Below, piece after piece: positions 9,425 through 17,529 of a stretch of 64,000 bases of DNA. The stretch covers positions 77,227-141,226 of the forward strand of contig CAVZRQ010000010.1 in NCBI GenBank assembly GCA_963777735.1. The letters are read 5' to 3'. A program made the position numbers and the translations under genes. Positions within the stretch are counted from its first letter, which is position 1. Each line of letters starts with the position of its first letter. The notes below the pieces were generated by a model. The model searched no databases. It saw only the letters and a list, made by a program, of their open reading frames with translations, and was not told the origin of the DNA. This DNA is from ZC4RG30 sp963777735. Its GTDB lineage: Bacteria > Pseudomonadota > Gammaproteobacteria > Steroidobacterales > Steroidobacteraceae.

Positions 9425-11164
9425 ATGCGTACTTCAAGAATCCTGCTGATCGCCACTGCTGCGCTGTTGCCCATGGTGGCTTCGGCCGCGGACCTCGCCA
9501 ATCTCATCCGCGATGCCAATCGCAAGGAATCCCTGGCTGCCATTCGTGCAGGCGCGGATGTGAACGCTCCGCAGCCGGATGGCACAACGCCACTGATGTG
9601 GGCCGTCAGTCGTCAGGACACCGAACAAGACAAGCAGATCGTGCAGGAGCTGCTGCAGCGGGGTGCAAAGCCCAATGCGCGCAATGTGCTGGGCGCGACG
9701 GTGCTCACCGAAGCCATCAACGCCAATGATCCGGGGTTGATCCAGCAGTTGCTGCAGGCCGGTGCTGATCCGAACCAGGGCAACGATGACGACGAGGCAC
9801 CGCTGATGCTGGCCGCGCGGCTGGGCTCTCTGCCCATGGTCGAGGCGCTGGTGAAGGCGGGTGCCAAGGTCAACACGCGCGAGAAGTACCGCGGCCAGTC
9901 GGCGCTGATGTGGGCGGTTGGAACCAATACTCCCGGTGCCGCCGCCGTGACGGAATTCCTGATCAAGCAGGGCGCGGAAGTGGACTTCCGCTCGGCCGTT
10001 CACGACTGGGGCAACCAGATCACCGGCGAACCGCGCTCACAGTATCGCCCGACGGGAGGCCTGACGCCGCTGCTGTATGCCACGCGTTCGGGCTGCGTCG
10101 ACTGCGCGCGTTTGCTGCTGAAGGCCGGTGCGAGTATCGAGCGGCCGACGCCGGAAGGCATTTCGCCGCTCATGAACGCGATCGACAACGGCAACTACGC
10201 GCTGGCCAACTTCCTGCTGGATCAGGGTGCCAGTCCGCATCTTCAGGATTGGTGGGGACGCACGGCGCTGTATATCGCCATCGACATGCATAGCCGCGGC
10301 GGCATGATTGGTGGCGGCGGTCCCGGTGGTGGTGGCGGCGGACGTGGCGGTGCACGCGGAGCGGGCGCCGGTCCTGGTCCGGGTGCCGGCCCCGGTGCGT
10401 TGCCCCGCGGCGGGCCTGCTGCCGGCCCCCCCGGCTCGACGCAGAACACTTCCATGCAGATCGCGCAGCGGCTGCTGGAAATGGGTGTGGATCCGAACAC
10501 CCAGCTGAACATGCACCGGCCCTTTCTCGGCCGCTTCGTCGATGATCTGCTGAACTCCGGCTGCACGCCGCTGTTGCGCGCTGCGGTTGGCGCGGATCGT
10601 GAGGCGGTGGAGCTGCTGCTCAAGCACGGCGCCATCGTGGATCTTCCCAACGTGATGGGCGTTACGCCATTCATGGCTGCAGCCGGCATGGGCTGGGGCG
10701 GAGTGGGTGGTTCTGGCCCTGGGCAGAGTCCGGTTGTTTCCAGAAGGCCGGCGCTCGAATCCGAAACGCTCGAAGTGATGCGAATCCTGCTCAAGGCGGG
10801 TGCCGACATCAACGCGCGCATCACCGACACCAGCAGCTATACGGCCAAGATCGCGCGCCCGAGTTCGATGAGCGAGCGGCAGGGACAGACGGCGATCTTC
10901 GCCGCGGTGGGCGCCGGCACGGTCAACGAGACCAATCCGCCGCGCAACTGGTTGAAGGTCACGCAGTTCCTCATCGACAACGGCGCGAAGCTCGACATCA
11001 AGGATGCGCGCGGCGTCGACCTGCTCGAATGCATGAAGGGTTTGGCATCGGGCGAACAGGTTGCCCGCTGTGGGGGACGCGACAGCCCCAGCACGCCGGA
11101 AATGGTCAACCTGATCCGCACCGCAATGGGCCTGCCTCAGGAAACCCCCGCCAAGGGGCCCTGA
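9425..11164 (+). CDS. Periplasmic ankyrin-repeat protein
   Basis: Protein of about 579 aa. The ATG at 9425, five bases after the previous stop, starts a signal peptide (MRTSRILLIATAALLPMVASA). Ankyrin repeats fill the mature protein, recognised by recurring DGTTPLMWA, LLQAGADPN and GQSALMWA units. A Gly/Ala/Pro-rich stretch at about 293-340 splits the repeat array. Ankyrin repeats bind partner proteins. A secreted ankyrin protein at the end of a DUF1592-DUF1552-MBL operon probably scaffolds or inhibits one of the operon products; this is inference from gene order. Confidence 0.88.
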   Translation: MRTSRILLIATAALLPMVASAADLANLIRDANRKESLAAIRAGADVNAPQPDGTTPLMWAVSRQDTEQDKQIVQELLQRGAKPNARNVLGATVLTEAINANDPGLIQQLLQAGADPNQGNDDDEAPLMLAARLGSLPMVEALVKAGAKVNTREKYRGQSALMWAVGTNTPGAAAVTEFLIKQGAEVDFRSAVHDWGNQITGEPRSQYRPTGGLTPLLYATRSGCVDCARLLLKAGASIERPTPEGISPLMNAIDNGNYALANFLLDQGASPHLQDWWGRTALYIAIDMHSRGGMIGGGGPGGGGGGRGGARGAGAGPGPGAGPGALPRGGPAAGPPGSTQNTSMQIAQRLLEMGVDPNTQLNMHRPFLGRFVDDLLNSGCTPLLRAAVGADREAVELLLKHGAIVDLPNVMGVTPFMAAAGMGWGGVGGSGPGQSPVVSRRPALESETLEVMRILLKAGADINARITDTSSYTAKIARPSSMSERQGQTAIFAAVGAGTVNETNPPRNWLKVTQFLIDNGAKLDIKDARGVDLLECMKGLASGEQVARCGGRDSPSTPEMVNLIRTAMGLPQETPAKGP

Positions 11165-11186
11165 GGCTCGACCCGATCAACGGCAG

Positions 11187-11984
11187 CTACTGGCGCGGTT
11201 CGCCTTTGCTGTTCACGTAGATGGTACGGCCCGGAGGGGCCGTCATCTGCACGCGGTGCTCGACGTTGCGGTAGGTGTAACGCACATCCCAGTAATCCAC
11301 ATCGCCATCCTGCGTCGTCTCGCAGCGCTGCACATCGCGACTATAGTCTTCGCGTCCGCGTCCCACGTTGGAACCGATGACCGCACCGGCCACCGCGCCA
11401 CCGGCCGTGGCTACATCCTGGCCTGAGCCGCTGCCGATCTGGTGACCCAGCACGCCGCCCAGCACTCCACCGATGACACCGCCGACGATATTGCGATCAC
11501 CGCGCTTTTCGACCTGTTCGCGTTCTACCCAGCAACGCTGTTCAGGCCGGCCCATGACGGCCCGCACGGAAGTGACCCGGGCTTCGTACACCCGCTCATT
11601 CGGACGCCGACGGTAGTCGTACCCGGGTTGCGCCAGCGGCTCGGGGGTGTCGTAGTTGACGCGGGCGTTCCTGCCCAGCTTGCGGGCTGAAGAGAGCCGG
11701 TTGTTCACGCCCATGCGTTTCAGGGAGTCGTAGCTGCCTTCCCGCAGCACCACGCAGCGGCCGCGATAGGCCACGTCTTCGCAGACTTCCCAGCGACCGC
11801 TGTCGACGATCACCGACGAGGCCTTGTCGTTGAGTCCGCTGCGCCGGAAGTCGGATTGCGCCCTCTTCGTGGTCACAGCGCGGCCGCGGAAATCCTCGCC
11901 TTCGTAGAAGGTGACCTGTGCCATCGCCTGGGCGCTCAGCAACAGGGCAGAAACGCCGAGCAGGGTTGTCATTCGATTGTTCAT
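11187..11984 (-). CDS. Exported beta/gamma-crystallin-like protein with glycine-zipper segment
   Basis: The ATG at 11984 has GGAGA immediately upstream; an in-frame GTG at 11996 would overlap that ribosome site, so the shorter form (265 aa) is chosen. A signal peptide (1-22, ending AMA) leads into a beta/gamma-crystallin-type region (about 23-105; VTFYEGEDFRGRAV and CEDVAYRGRCVVLREGSY Greek-key motifs). A glycine-zipper 2TM-like region follows (GGVIGGVLGGVLGHQIG, about 163-205), as in Rickettsia 17-kDa surface antigens. This suggests an outer-membrane or cell-surface protein. Crystallin folds often bind calcium. It converges with the ankyrin operon. Confidence 0.8.
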   Translation of the reverse strand: MNNRMTTLLGVSALLLSAQAMAQVTFYEGEDFRGRAVTTKRAQSDFRRSGLNDKASSVIVDSGRWEVCEDVAYRGRCVVLREGSYDSLKRMGVNNRLSSARKLGRNARVNYDTPEPLAQPGYDYRRRPNERVYEARVTSVRAVMGRPEQRCWVEREQVEKRGDRNIVGGVIGGVLGGVLGHQIGSGSGQDVATAGGAVAGAVIGSNVGRGREDYSRDVQRCETTQDGDVDYWDVRYTYRNVEHRVQMTAPPGRTIYVNSKGEPRQ

Positions 11985-12047
11985 GATGGTCTCCACTTTT
12001 CACGAAGTGTCGGCCTGAACGAATCGAAGTGCTGTAGGCGCGCGCCT

Positions 12048-12752
12048 CTACAGGCTGTCCGCTGGCGTGAACTCTTTCAGCAGATAGCCGCGCAACACCC
12101 AGGCTGCCTTGGCCAGGGGTTTCAGATCCGGCGCATCGAGGGTGCCTTCGAAGTCATGGAGCAGGTTGCCCAGCAGCGCCTCACGTTCTGCAGCGGTAAT
12201 CCGCAGGCGGCTGGTGTCGCCACTGGCATCCGGTGTCGGTGAGATCAATGTAGTGAATGCCAGCACACTCAGGTTGGGGAACAGCTCGTCCATTTCGTCG
12301 AGCACGGCGCGCAGCTTCGGCACCTCGTTTGCCATCTCTTCCGCATCCGCACCCGCACCGGCCGCAGGCCTGGCCAGCATCGCGGTGGAGATTGCCGCGA
12401 TCCGCCCATGGATCCGGTGCCGCGAGCTGTGCAGGGAAACGATGTTCGCCACCAGCACATCGTGCGGTGGTTCGAGCCGCAGCTGGTTCAATTGCCCGAT
12501 GTAGCTGCGCATGGCGATCTGCACCCGGCTGCTGTAGCTGATCATCTCCATCATGTGGTTCGCGTCAGGCTGCTGCAGCACTTCTTCCACACGGGTGCGC
12601 AGGTGCTCCAGCTCGCCGAGCTGACGGATGTATTCGCGCACGAACCGGACCTGAGGCGCCGACTCCGGTGCCGCAGAGGGCTCAGTGAAAGCCGCAGGCG
12701 AAAACAACGCCACCGAGCAGAGGGCCAGCTTCGCAAGGAACCTCATGCCCAT
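12048..12752 (-). CDS. Hypothetical exported helical protein
   Basis: Protein of 234 aa with a signal peptide (MGMRFLAKLALCSVALFSPAAF). The rest is rich in helix-forming residues with no motif I recognise. Residues 35-75 and 125-150 look like amphipathic helices. The ATG at 12746 is an alternative start. It lies 17 bases downstream of the next exported gene, so the two are probably co-transcribed. No function can be assigned. Confidence 0.6.
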   Translation of the reverse strand: MGMRFLAKLALCSVALFSPAAFTEPSAAPESAPQVRFVREYIRQLGELEHLRTRVEEVLQQPDANHMMEMISYSSRVQIAMRSYIGQLNQLRLEPPHDVLVANIVSLHSSRHRIHGRIAAISTAMLARPAAGAGADAEEMANEVPKLRAVLDEMDELFPNLSVLAFTTLISPTPDASGDTSRLRITAAEREALLGNLLHDFEGTLDAPDLKPLAKAAWVLRGYLLKEFTPADSL

Positions 12753-12769
12753 GGCGCGCGTGCCCTGGC

Positions 12770-13678
12770 CTACTTCGGAACCGGATCGGAGGAGGGCCAG
12801 AAGCGCGCAGTCGAGATCGGCAGGCCGCGGAAGAATGCGTTGATGGATTGAATCTCGCCGCCCCAGACCTTGAAGGCTTCGAATGTCACGAGCGAATTGC
12901 CTTCACCGTAGGAGTTGCCGGCATGCCCGAAGTTCATCCACAACAGCACCACACCATTTTCTTCATCCACTGCGGCGACGCTCGCCACGATGCTCGGGTG
13001 CAGGGTGATGTTCTGCGCGTACAGGCCGCAGTCCGCGCGACCGCAGCCGGGGCCTGCGGTGATGACGCCGTTCTCCACGCGATAGGTTCCATCGGCGAAG
13101 GGAGTCTTGCCATCGATGAAACTGCCGATGCGCAGGCCTTCGGTGTAGGTGAGGGCGGTCTTGATCATCGAGTCGCGCGACTGCTTCTTGCCCTTGGGCA
13201 CGGCGTCGTTCATGCCCCTGACCGGCTGGCCCAGTTGCGTGGGCTGGAAGCGGGAATCCGGCGTTATGCGCTGCACCAGCGTCTCGATGCCGGCGATCTT
13301 GCGATCCTTCACATGCAGCAGCAGGGAATAAAGCACCTGCACCTTGTCTTCGATCAGATGCACATGCGTGGCAGCGACCTGCTTCTTCGTATCCAGGTAG
13401 TCATGCCGGAAGCTTCCCTTGCCGGTCACCGATTTCCACAGCCCTTCACCGAGCTTCACGACTCTGGAGTCTTCGGTGTATTTCACGTTCTCGAGCAGCG
13501 GCAGTCTTCCCGGATCGTGTGCGACCAGCGCATCGACATACTGGGTGAGCAGGCCGGCGAGGCAGGCGCGATCGCAGTTTTCGGCTGCGGTGGCTGCTCG
13601 CGAAAAAGTGGTCAGTAGTGTGGTCGCCAGTGCGAAAGCAATGACGCAGGCGTTGCGGGCAATGCGCTGTTGAAGCAT
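12770..13678 (-). CDS. Exported protein resembling DUF8021/NTF2-like family
   Basis: The ATG at 13678 is preceded by GGGGAGGAAC, so the 302-aa form is chosen over a longer in-frame extension. A signal peptide ends near ATAAENC. The mature N-terminus (CDRACLAGLLTQYVDALVAHDP) followed by a KYTEDSRVVKLGEGLW block resembles the NTF2-like fold seen in DUF8021 proteins. The C-terminal half also looks like a cystatin/NTF2 cone ending in an acidic VDEENGVVLLWMNFGHAG strand. The gene at 29714-30643 has the same plan, so the window carries two relatives. The ligand is unknown. Confidence 0.65.
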   Translation of the reverse strand: MLQQRIARNACVIAFALATTLLTTFSRAATAAENCDRACLAGLLTQYVDALVAHDPGRLPLLENVKYTEDSRVVKLGEGLWKSVTGKGSFRHDYLDTKKQVAATHVHLIEDKVQVLYSLLLHVKDRKIAGIETLVQRITPDSRFQPTQLGQPVRGMNDAVPKGKKQSRDSMIKTALTYTEGLRIGSFIDGKTPFADGTYRVENGVITAGPGCGRADCGLYAQNITLHPSIVASVAAVDEENGVVLLWMNFGHAGNSYGEGNSLVTFEAFKVWGGEIQSINAFFRGLPISTARFWPSSDPVPK

Positions 13679-13831
13679 GGATGTTCCTCCCCCGGAATTC
13701 GATGCACATACAGTAGTCCGTACCAGCCCCGGATTGAAACTGTGTACTGCTGCGGCAGGCAAATATTTTGGCCGTGTGCGCCTACGTGGTTTCTTTCCCG
13801 AGTCCTACATATCCAGTCGAGGTAGAGCGGG

Positions 13832-14032
13832 ATGCTCATCGGCATGGGATCAATGGAGCAATGGCCGCCGCTTGAGCAGGTTCGTGAATGGGCCGAGCAG
13901 AAGCTCGCCAGTGGGCAACCCGCACCGGCCGTATCGCGGAAATACCAGAATCTCATTACGTTGATCGACGAGATTCTTGCCGCACGGGGTCATGGGGTTG
14001 CCCTGGGGGATTCCCGGACGGACGACAGATAG
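13832..14032 (+). CDS. Small hypothetical protein next to tRNA-Arg
   Basis: Open frame of 66 codons (60-62 if a later ATG is used) between the exported-protein gene and the tRNA. The protein is soluble and helical (QVREWAEQKLASGQPAPAVSRKYQNLITLIDEILAAR) and looks like a real globular sequence rather than an antisense shadow: nothing else is coded here, and its composition is balanced. No family is recognised. Support is limited to reading frame and composition. Confidence 0.45.
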   Translation: MLIGMGSMEQWPPLEQVREWAEQKLASGQPAPAVSRKYQNLITLIDEILAARGHGVALGDSRTDDR

Positions 14033-14043
14033 GTCGTTGCTGC

Positions 14044-14120
14044 TGGCGCGCCCGACTGGATTCGAACCAGTGACCCCTGCCTTCGGAGGGCAGTACTCTA
14101 TCCAGCTGAGCTACGGGCGC
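14044..14120 (-). tRNA. tRNA-Arg (anticodon CCG)
   Basis: A complete 77-nt cloverleaf can be read on the minus strand. Acceptor stem GCGCCCG pairs with CGGGCGC, the D arm is GCTC...GAGT, and the anticodon stem CTGCC/GGCAG encloses loop CTCCGAA with anticodon CCG. The T arm ACTGG/CCAGT carries TTCGAAT, the discriminator is G, and CCA is encoded. It decodes CGG arginine codons, which are frequent in a high-GC genome. Confidence 0.95.
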
Positions 14121-14158
14121 TTTGCAGTCAGGGGGCGAAGCCTACCCAAATCGGGCCG

Positions 14159-15142
14159 TTACAGCCAGCCGCGCTGACGGAACCACAAATAAGGGAACAC
14201 CGACGACAGCACCATCAGCGTCAGCGCGGCCCAGAAGCCCCAGGGATCCTGCAGGGTGGGGATGTGCTCGAAATTCATGCCGAACATGGCGCCGATGACC
14301 GACGGCGGCAGCAGCACCACCGTCACCACCGAGAAGATCTTCAGGATATTGTTCTGGTCGATGTTGACCATCCCGAGCGTGGCATCCAGGATGAAATTGA
14401 GGTTGGTGCCCAGAAAGCTCGCATGGTCGCTCATGGCGAACACGTCCTTCGACAGGGTGCGCAGGCGGGTGCGCACGTCCTGGGGCATGGCGATGGTCGA
14501 TTGCTGCACAAAGGCCAGCAGTCGGGCGAGACTCGCCAGGCTCTCGCGGGCCTTGGCGATCAGCTCGCCGCACTGGCCGATCTGCTCCAGCAGCTTGCGA
14601 TAGTCGCGCTGCGAGCGCCGATGTTTGCTGGTGGGCCGCTTCTGCAGGCTGAAGACTTCGGCTGAAGTGGCGTCCATGTCGGCGCCGACCCGTTCGATCA
14701 CATCGGCAATGCGATTGACGATGGATTCGAGCAGCCCGGCGAGCACCGCCTCGGCGCTGCTGTTGGATTGCGGATGCCGTTCCACGTAGGCCACGAAGCG
14801 GCGGAATGGCAGCGGGTCGACATAGCGGTTGGTGACCAGCCGCGCGCCCTTCAGGATGAATGTGACCTGCGCGTTCTCTGGCAGGTGGGTATCGAGCTTG
14901 GTGACCACCGTCGCGGTCAGGTACAGCGCGCCGGCCTCTTCATAGAGCCGGCTGGACGACTCGATCTCGCGCATTTCCTCGCGGGTGGGGATGTCGAGGC
15001 CGAGCCGGACCTCCACCAGGCGTTCTTCTTCGACGGTGGGCTCGAACAGGTCGAGCCACACGGCCTCTTCAGGCAGCGGCGCTTCGTTGTCGCGCTGGAG
15101 GGCTTTGAGCCCGGTGGGCGAAAGGCAATAGACGGACAGCAT
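14159..15142 (-). CDS. corA: Magnesium/cobalt transport protein CorA
   Basis: Protein of 327 aa with the CorA layout: a cytoplasmic funnel domain (1-250) rich in charged helices and two C-terminal membrane segments. The selectivity motif is intact as FGMNFEH near residues 289-295, at the end of the first membrane helix, and the chain ends with a basic WFRQRGWL tail. CorA is a pentameric Mg2+ channel gated by cytoplasmic Mg2+. It is followed by the tRNA in the same orientation and lies 23 bases downstream of the DsbA-like gene. Confidence 0.95.
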   Translation of the reverse strand: MLSVYCLSPTGLKALQRDNEAPLPEEAVWLDLFEPTVEEERLVEVRLGLDIPTREEMREIESSSRLYEEAGALYLTATVVTKLDTHLPENAQVTFILKGARLVTNRYVDPLPFRRFVAYVERHPQSNSSAEAVLAGLLESIVNRIADVIERVGADMDATSAEVFSLQKRPTSKHRRSQRDYRKLLEQIGQCGELIAKARESLASLARLLAFVQQSTIAMPQDVRTRLRTLSKDVFAMSDHASFLGTNLNFILDATLGMVNIDQNNILKIFSVVTVVLLPPSVIGAMFGMNFEHIPTLQDPWGFWAALTLMVLSSVFPYLWFRQRGWL

Positions 15143-15165
15143 GCATTACTGCCCGGGGCCGCTTG

Positions 15166-15990
15166 TCAGCGGCCCTTTTCGAAGGCGGCGAGATCGCTGA
15201 TGAGCTGAACCAGTTCTTCCTGACCACCGGCCATGCTGACGTCGGTCTGGTACTTGCCGTTGATGAACACCACCGGCACGGACTCGACGCGATAACGGCG
15301 GTTGAGTTCTTCGGCGCGCTGCAGGCGCGTGTTGACGGCGAAGCCGCTGTATTCACGCTTGAAGTCGGCTTCCGGAATGCCGTTGGCCTTGGCGAAGGCC
15401 AGATGCATGGACTGCGTCTCGGCGTCGTTGCTGGCCACGAGGATGTTCTTGCGGACATGTATTTCGTCGAAGGCCTTGCTCACGAGGTCTTCGCGGCCGA
15501 GGTTTTCGAGGGTGTACAGCAGCTTGGCGTGGGAACGGTGCACCGCGCCCCACATCGCTGCTTCCTGCACGAACTTCACGTACGGCGGCTTCTTCTTTGC
15601 CCAGCTGTCCATGTAGGGCTGCAGGTGGGCGCAATGCTGGCAACCGAGCCACATGACTTCGATCACTTCGACTTCGCCTGGCTTGGCGCTCGTGCCCTGC
15701 GCGGGAACCACCGGACGGTAATGCGTGCCGGCCTTCCAGCGACCACCGGGCAGCTGCACGTTCTCGGGCATGGCAACGATGCGTGCCAGCGATTCATCGC
15801 CGGCGCTTTCTTCGGTGCTGGCAGATTCCTGCGTTGCCGTGTTGAGCTCGGCATCGGTGGGTGCTGCCGCAGAGGGCGCCGGAGCTTCCTGCGCCGTTTC
15901 TGCAGCCGGCGTGGTGGAAGTGCCGGAATTCTTCGCGCCGCAGGCGGCGAGCAGCGCCGTGAGGGCGCCCAGCAACAGCAACTTTTTCAT
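15166..15990 (-). CDS. DsbA-family thiol:disulfide interchange lipoprotein
   Basis: Protein of 274 aa. A lipobox (LLAAC, Cys17) indicates a membrane-anchored lipoprotein, followed by an Ala/Thr/Glu/Pro-rich linker to about residue 75. The thioredoxin-like DsbA domain contains the active site WLGCQHCAH (Cys117-Cys120) and the cis-proline loop SVPVVFINGK. It would oxidise or shuffle disulfides in periplasmic proteins. The CQHC dipeptide differs from the CPHC of classical DsbA. It lies 2 bases downstream of cytochrome c4, matching the cc4-dsbA pairing of Pseudomonas and relatives. Confidence 0.9.
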   Translation of the reverse strand: MKKLLLLGALTALLAACGAKNSGTSTTPAAETAQEAPAPSAAAPTDAELNTATQESASTEESAGDESLARIVAMPENVQLPGGRWKAGTHYRPVVPAQGTSAKPGEVEVIEVMWLGCQHCAHLQPYMDSWAKKKPPYVKFVQEAAMWGAVHRSHAKLLYTLENLGREDLVSKAFDEIHVRKNILVASNDAETQSMHLAFAKANGIPEADFKREYSGFAVNTRLQRAEELNRRYRVESVPVVFINGKYQTDVSMAGGQEELVQLISDLAAFEKGR

Positions 15991-15992
15991 GA

Positions 15993-16670
15993 CTAGCGGA
16001 TTCCCTGAATGTAGGAGGCCAGATTGCGGCGGTCTTCAGCCGTGAGGCGAGCCGCGATCACGTTCATCATCTGTGCATTGGCACTGGCCTGCGACTTGCC
16101 GGCCGCATCCTTTGCGTAACGCACATCCGTGGAGTAGTCATTCAGCTGCTTCACGGTGTACACGGCGTGCTGCGTCTGCAGCGACGGATACCCGGCAGCC
16201 GGAATGCCGCGACCCACGGGGCCGTGGCAGGCCGTGCAGGCCGGAATGCCGCGGGCCGCATCGCCGCCGCGATAGAGTTTTTCGCCATCCTTCCAGTAGG
16301 AAGGGTCGGCTTCATTGCCGGTGGGTGTCTGGCTGGAGAAGAACGCCGCGAGGTCCGCGATGTCCTGGTCGGTCAGGGCCTGCACCATGGGCTGCATCAG
16401 CACGTTGACGCGTTTGCCGTCGCGGAAACGCGTGACCTGGTCGCGCACGTAACTGGCGTTCTGCCCGGCCAGCACCGGCCATTCGGGATTGACGCTGTTG
16501 CCATTGAGGCCATGACAGGCGGTGCAGGTGGCCGCCTTGGTGGCGCCCGCAGCCGCATCGCCGGCATCGGCGGCAGTGGCCGAGGCAGCGAAGCCCAGGG
16601 TGATTGCGGCCAGGGTCAGTACTTTCATCGCAACAAGCCGGCGTGCGGCGGGCAACATGGAATTCGTCAT
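15993..16670 (-). CDS. Dihaem cytochrome c4
   Basis: Protein of 225 aa with two c-type haem domains (CTACHG at 49-53 and again at 145-149), the pattern of cytochrome c4, a periplasmic electron carrier feeding terminal oxidases. The start at 16670 has GAGGA upstream; the internal ATG at 16628 lacks a ribosome site but would give a more standard signal peptide. The signal peptide ends SATAA. It diverges from engB, a conserved arrangement in gammaproteobacteria, and is followed at once by the DsbA-like gene. Confidence 0.92.
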   Translation of the reverse strand: MTNSMLPAARRLVAMKVLTLAAITLGFAASATAADAGDAAAGATKAATCTACHGLNGNSVNPEWPVLAGQNASYVRDQVTRFRDGKRVNVLMQPMVQALTDQDIADLAAFFSSQTPTGNEADPSYWKDGEKLYRGGDAARGIPACTACHGPVGRGIPAAGYPSLQTQHAVYTVKQLNDYSTDVRYAKDAAGKSQASANAQMMNVIAARLTAEDRRNLASYIQGIR

Positions 16671-16752
16671 GGGTCCTCAAAAGCTCCCGGGGGCGGGCCA
16701 GATATCTTTTCAATTGTACACTGCGGGCTGTTTTTCGCCCCTGTTGGAGCCC

Positions 16753-17358
16753 ATGAGCCAATTCCCCAGCGTGAAGTTTCTGACCAGTGCGGCGGCGCCA
16801 GACCATTTCCCGCCCGACCTGGGTTGGGAGGTGGCGGTGGCCGGGCGCTCCAATTGCGGCAAATCCAGCGCGATCAACGCCTTGTTGGGGCGGCATGGCC
16901 TGGCCCGGACCAGCCGCACCCCGGGCCGCACCCAGCTCTACAACTACTTCGAGCTGGCGCCCAACAAGCGCATGGTGGATCTGCCGGGCTACGGGCATGC
17001 CTCGGTGCCGGGCGCCATCCGCGCCACCTGGGGGCCGATGGGCGATGCCCTGCGGCAGCGGGACAGCTTTGCGGCGGTATTGCTGGTGGTCGACAGCCGG
17101 CGGGGGGTGGGCGATCTGGATCTCGGGCTGCTGGAATGGGCCGGACGCCCCCCCGAGCGCACGCATGTGCTGCTGAGCAAGGCCGACAAACTGCCGAGCG
17201 GGCAGCAGATCAAGGCTTTGCGGGAAGCGAAAGTGGTGCTGGAAGGTCTGGCGAGCGTCCAGCTGTTTTCTGCCCACAAGGGAACGGGGCTGGAAGACGG
17301 GCGCGCCGTGCTGAAGCGCTGGATGCAGGGAAGCAAAGAAATAACCCCGGCGGGGTAA
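16753..17358 (+). CDS. engB: Ribosome biogenesis GTPase EngB/YsxC (YihA)
   Basis: GTPase of 201 aa. The start ATG at 16753 has TTGGAG upstream; a longer in-frame extension to 16522 overlaps the divergent cytochrome gene and is rejected. The G motifs are clear: GRSNCGKSS (31-39), switch TRTPGRTQ, DLPGYG (76-81) and SKAD (142-145, in place of TKAD). EngB assists late assembly of the 50S subunit and is usually essential. Its 3' end overlaps the inverted repeat at 17345-17367. Confidence 0.96.
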   Translation: MSQFPSVKFLTSAAAPDHFPPDLGWEVAVAGRSNCGKSSAINALLGRHGLARTSRTPGRTQLYNYFELAPNKRMVDLPGYGHASVPGAIRATWGPMGDALRQRDSFAAVLLVVDSRRGVGDLDLGLLEWAGRPPERTHVLLSKADKLPSGQQIKALREAKVVLEGLASVQLFSAHKGTGLEDGRAVLKRWMQGSKEITPAG

Positions 17359-17367
17359 CCGCCGGGG
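17345..17367 (-). terminator. Hairpin between engB and polA
   Basis: A 9-bp perfect inverted repeat (CCCCGGCGG and its complement) with a 5-base loop overlaps the engB stop. On the minus strand it is followed by TTATTTCTTT, so it may end transcription from polA, whose stop codon lies about 160 bases upstream. No T tract follows on the plus strand. The stretch 17368-17529 shows no other feature. Confidence 0.5.
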
Positions 17368-17529
17368 CAGAAGTGACTACCAGACAGGTCTCAAATGCCT
17401 GGCAGTCGACCCGCTCAGGGAGGGAAGCGGGGAGCGTTTGTGGCGCTCATATGTTCAGAGTGGGGAGCCGCTTTGAAGTTCCGGCGCCAGTGAAGAATTT
17501 CATTTGCCTGCAGCAGATTTCCGCACCGG

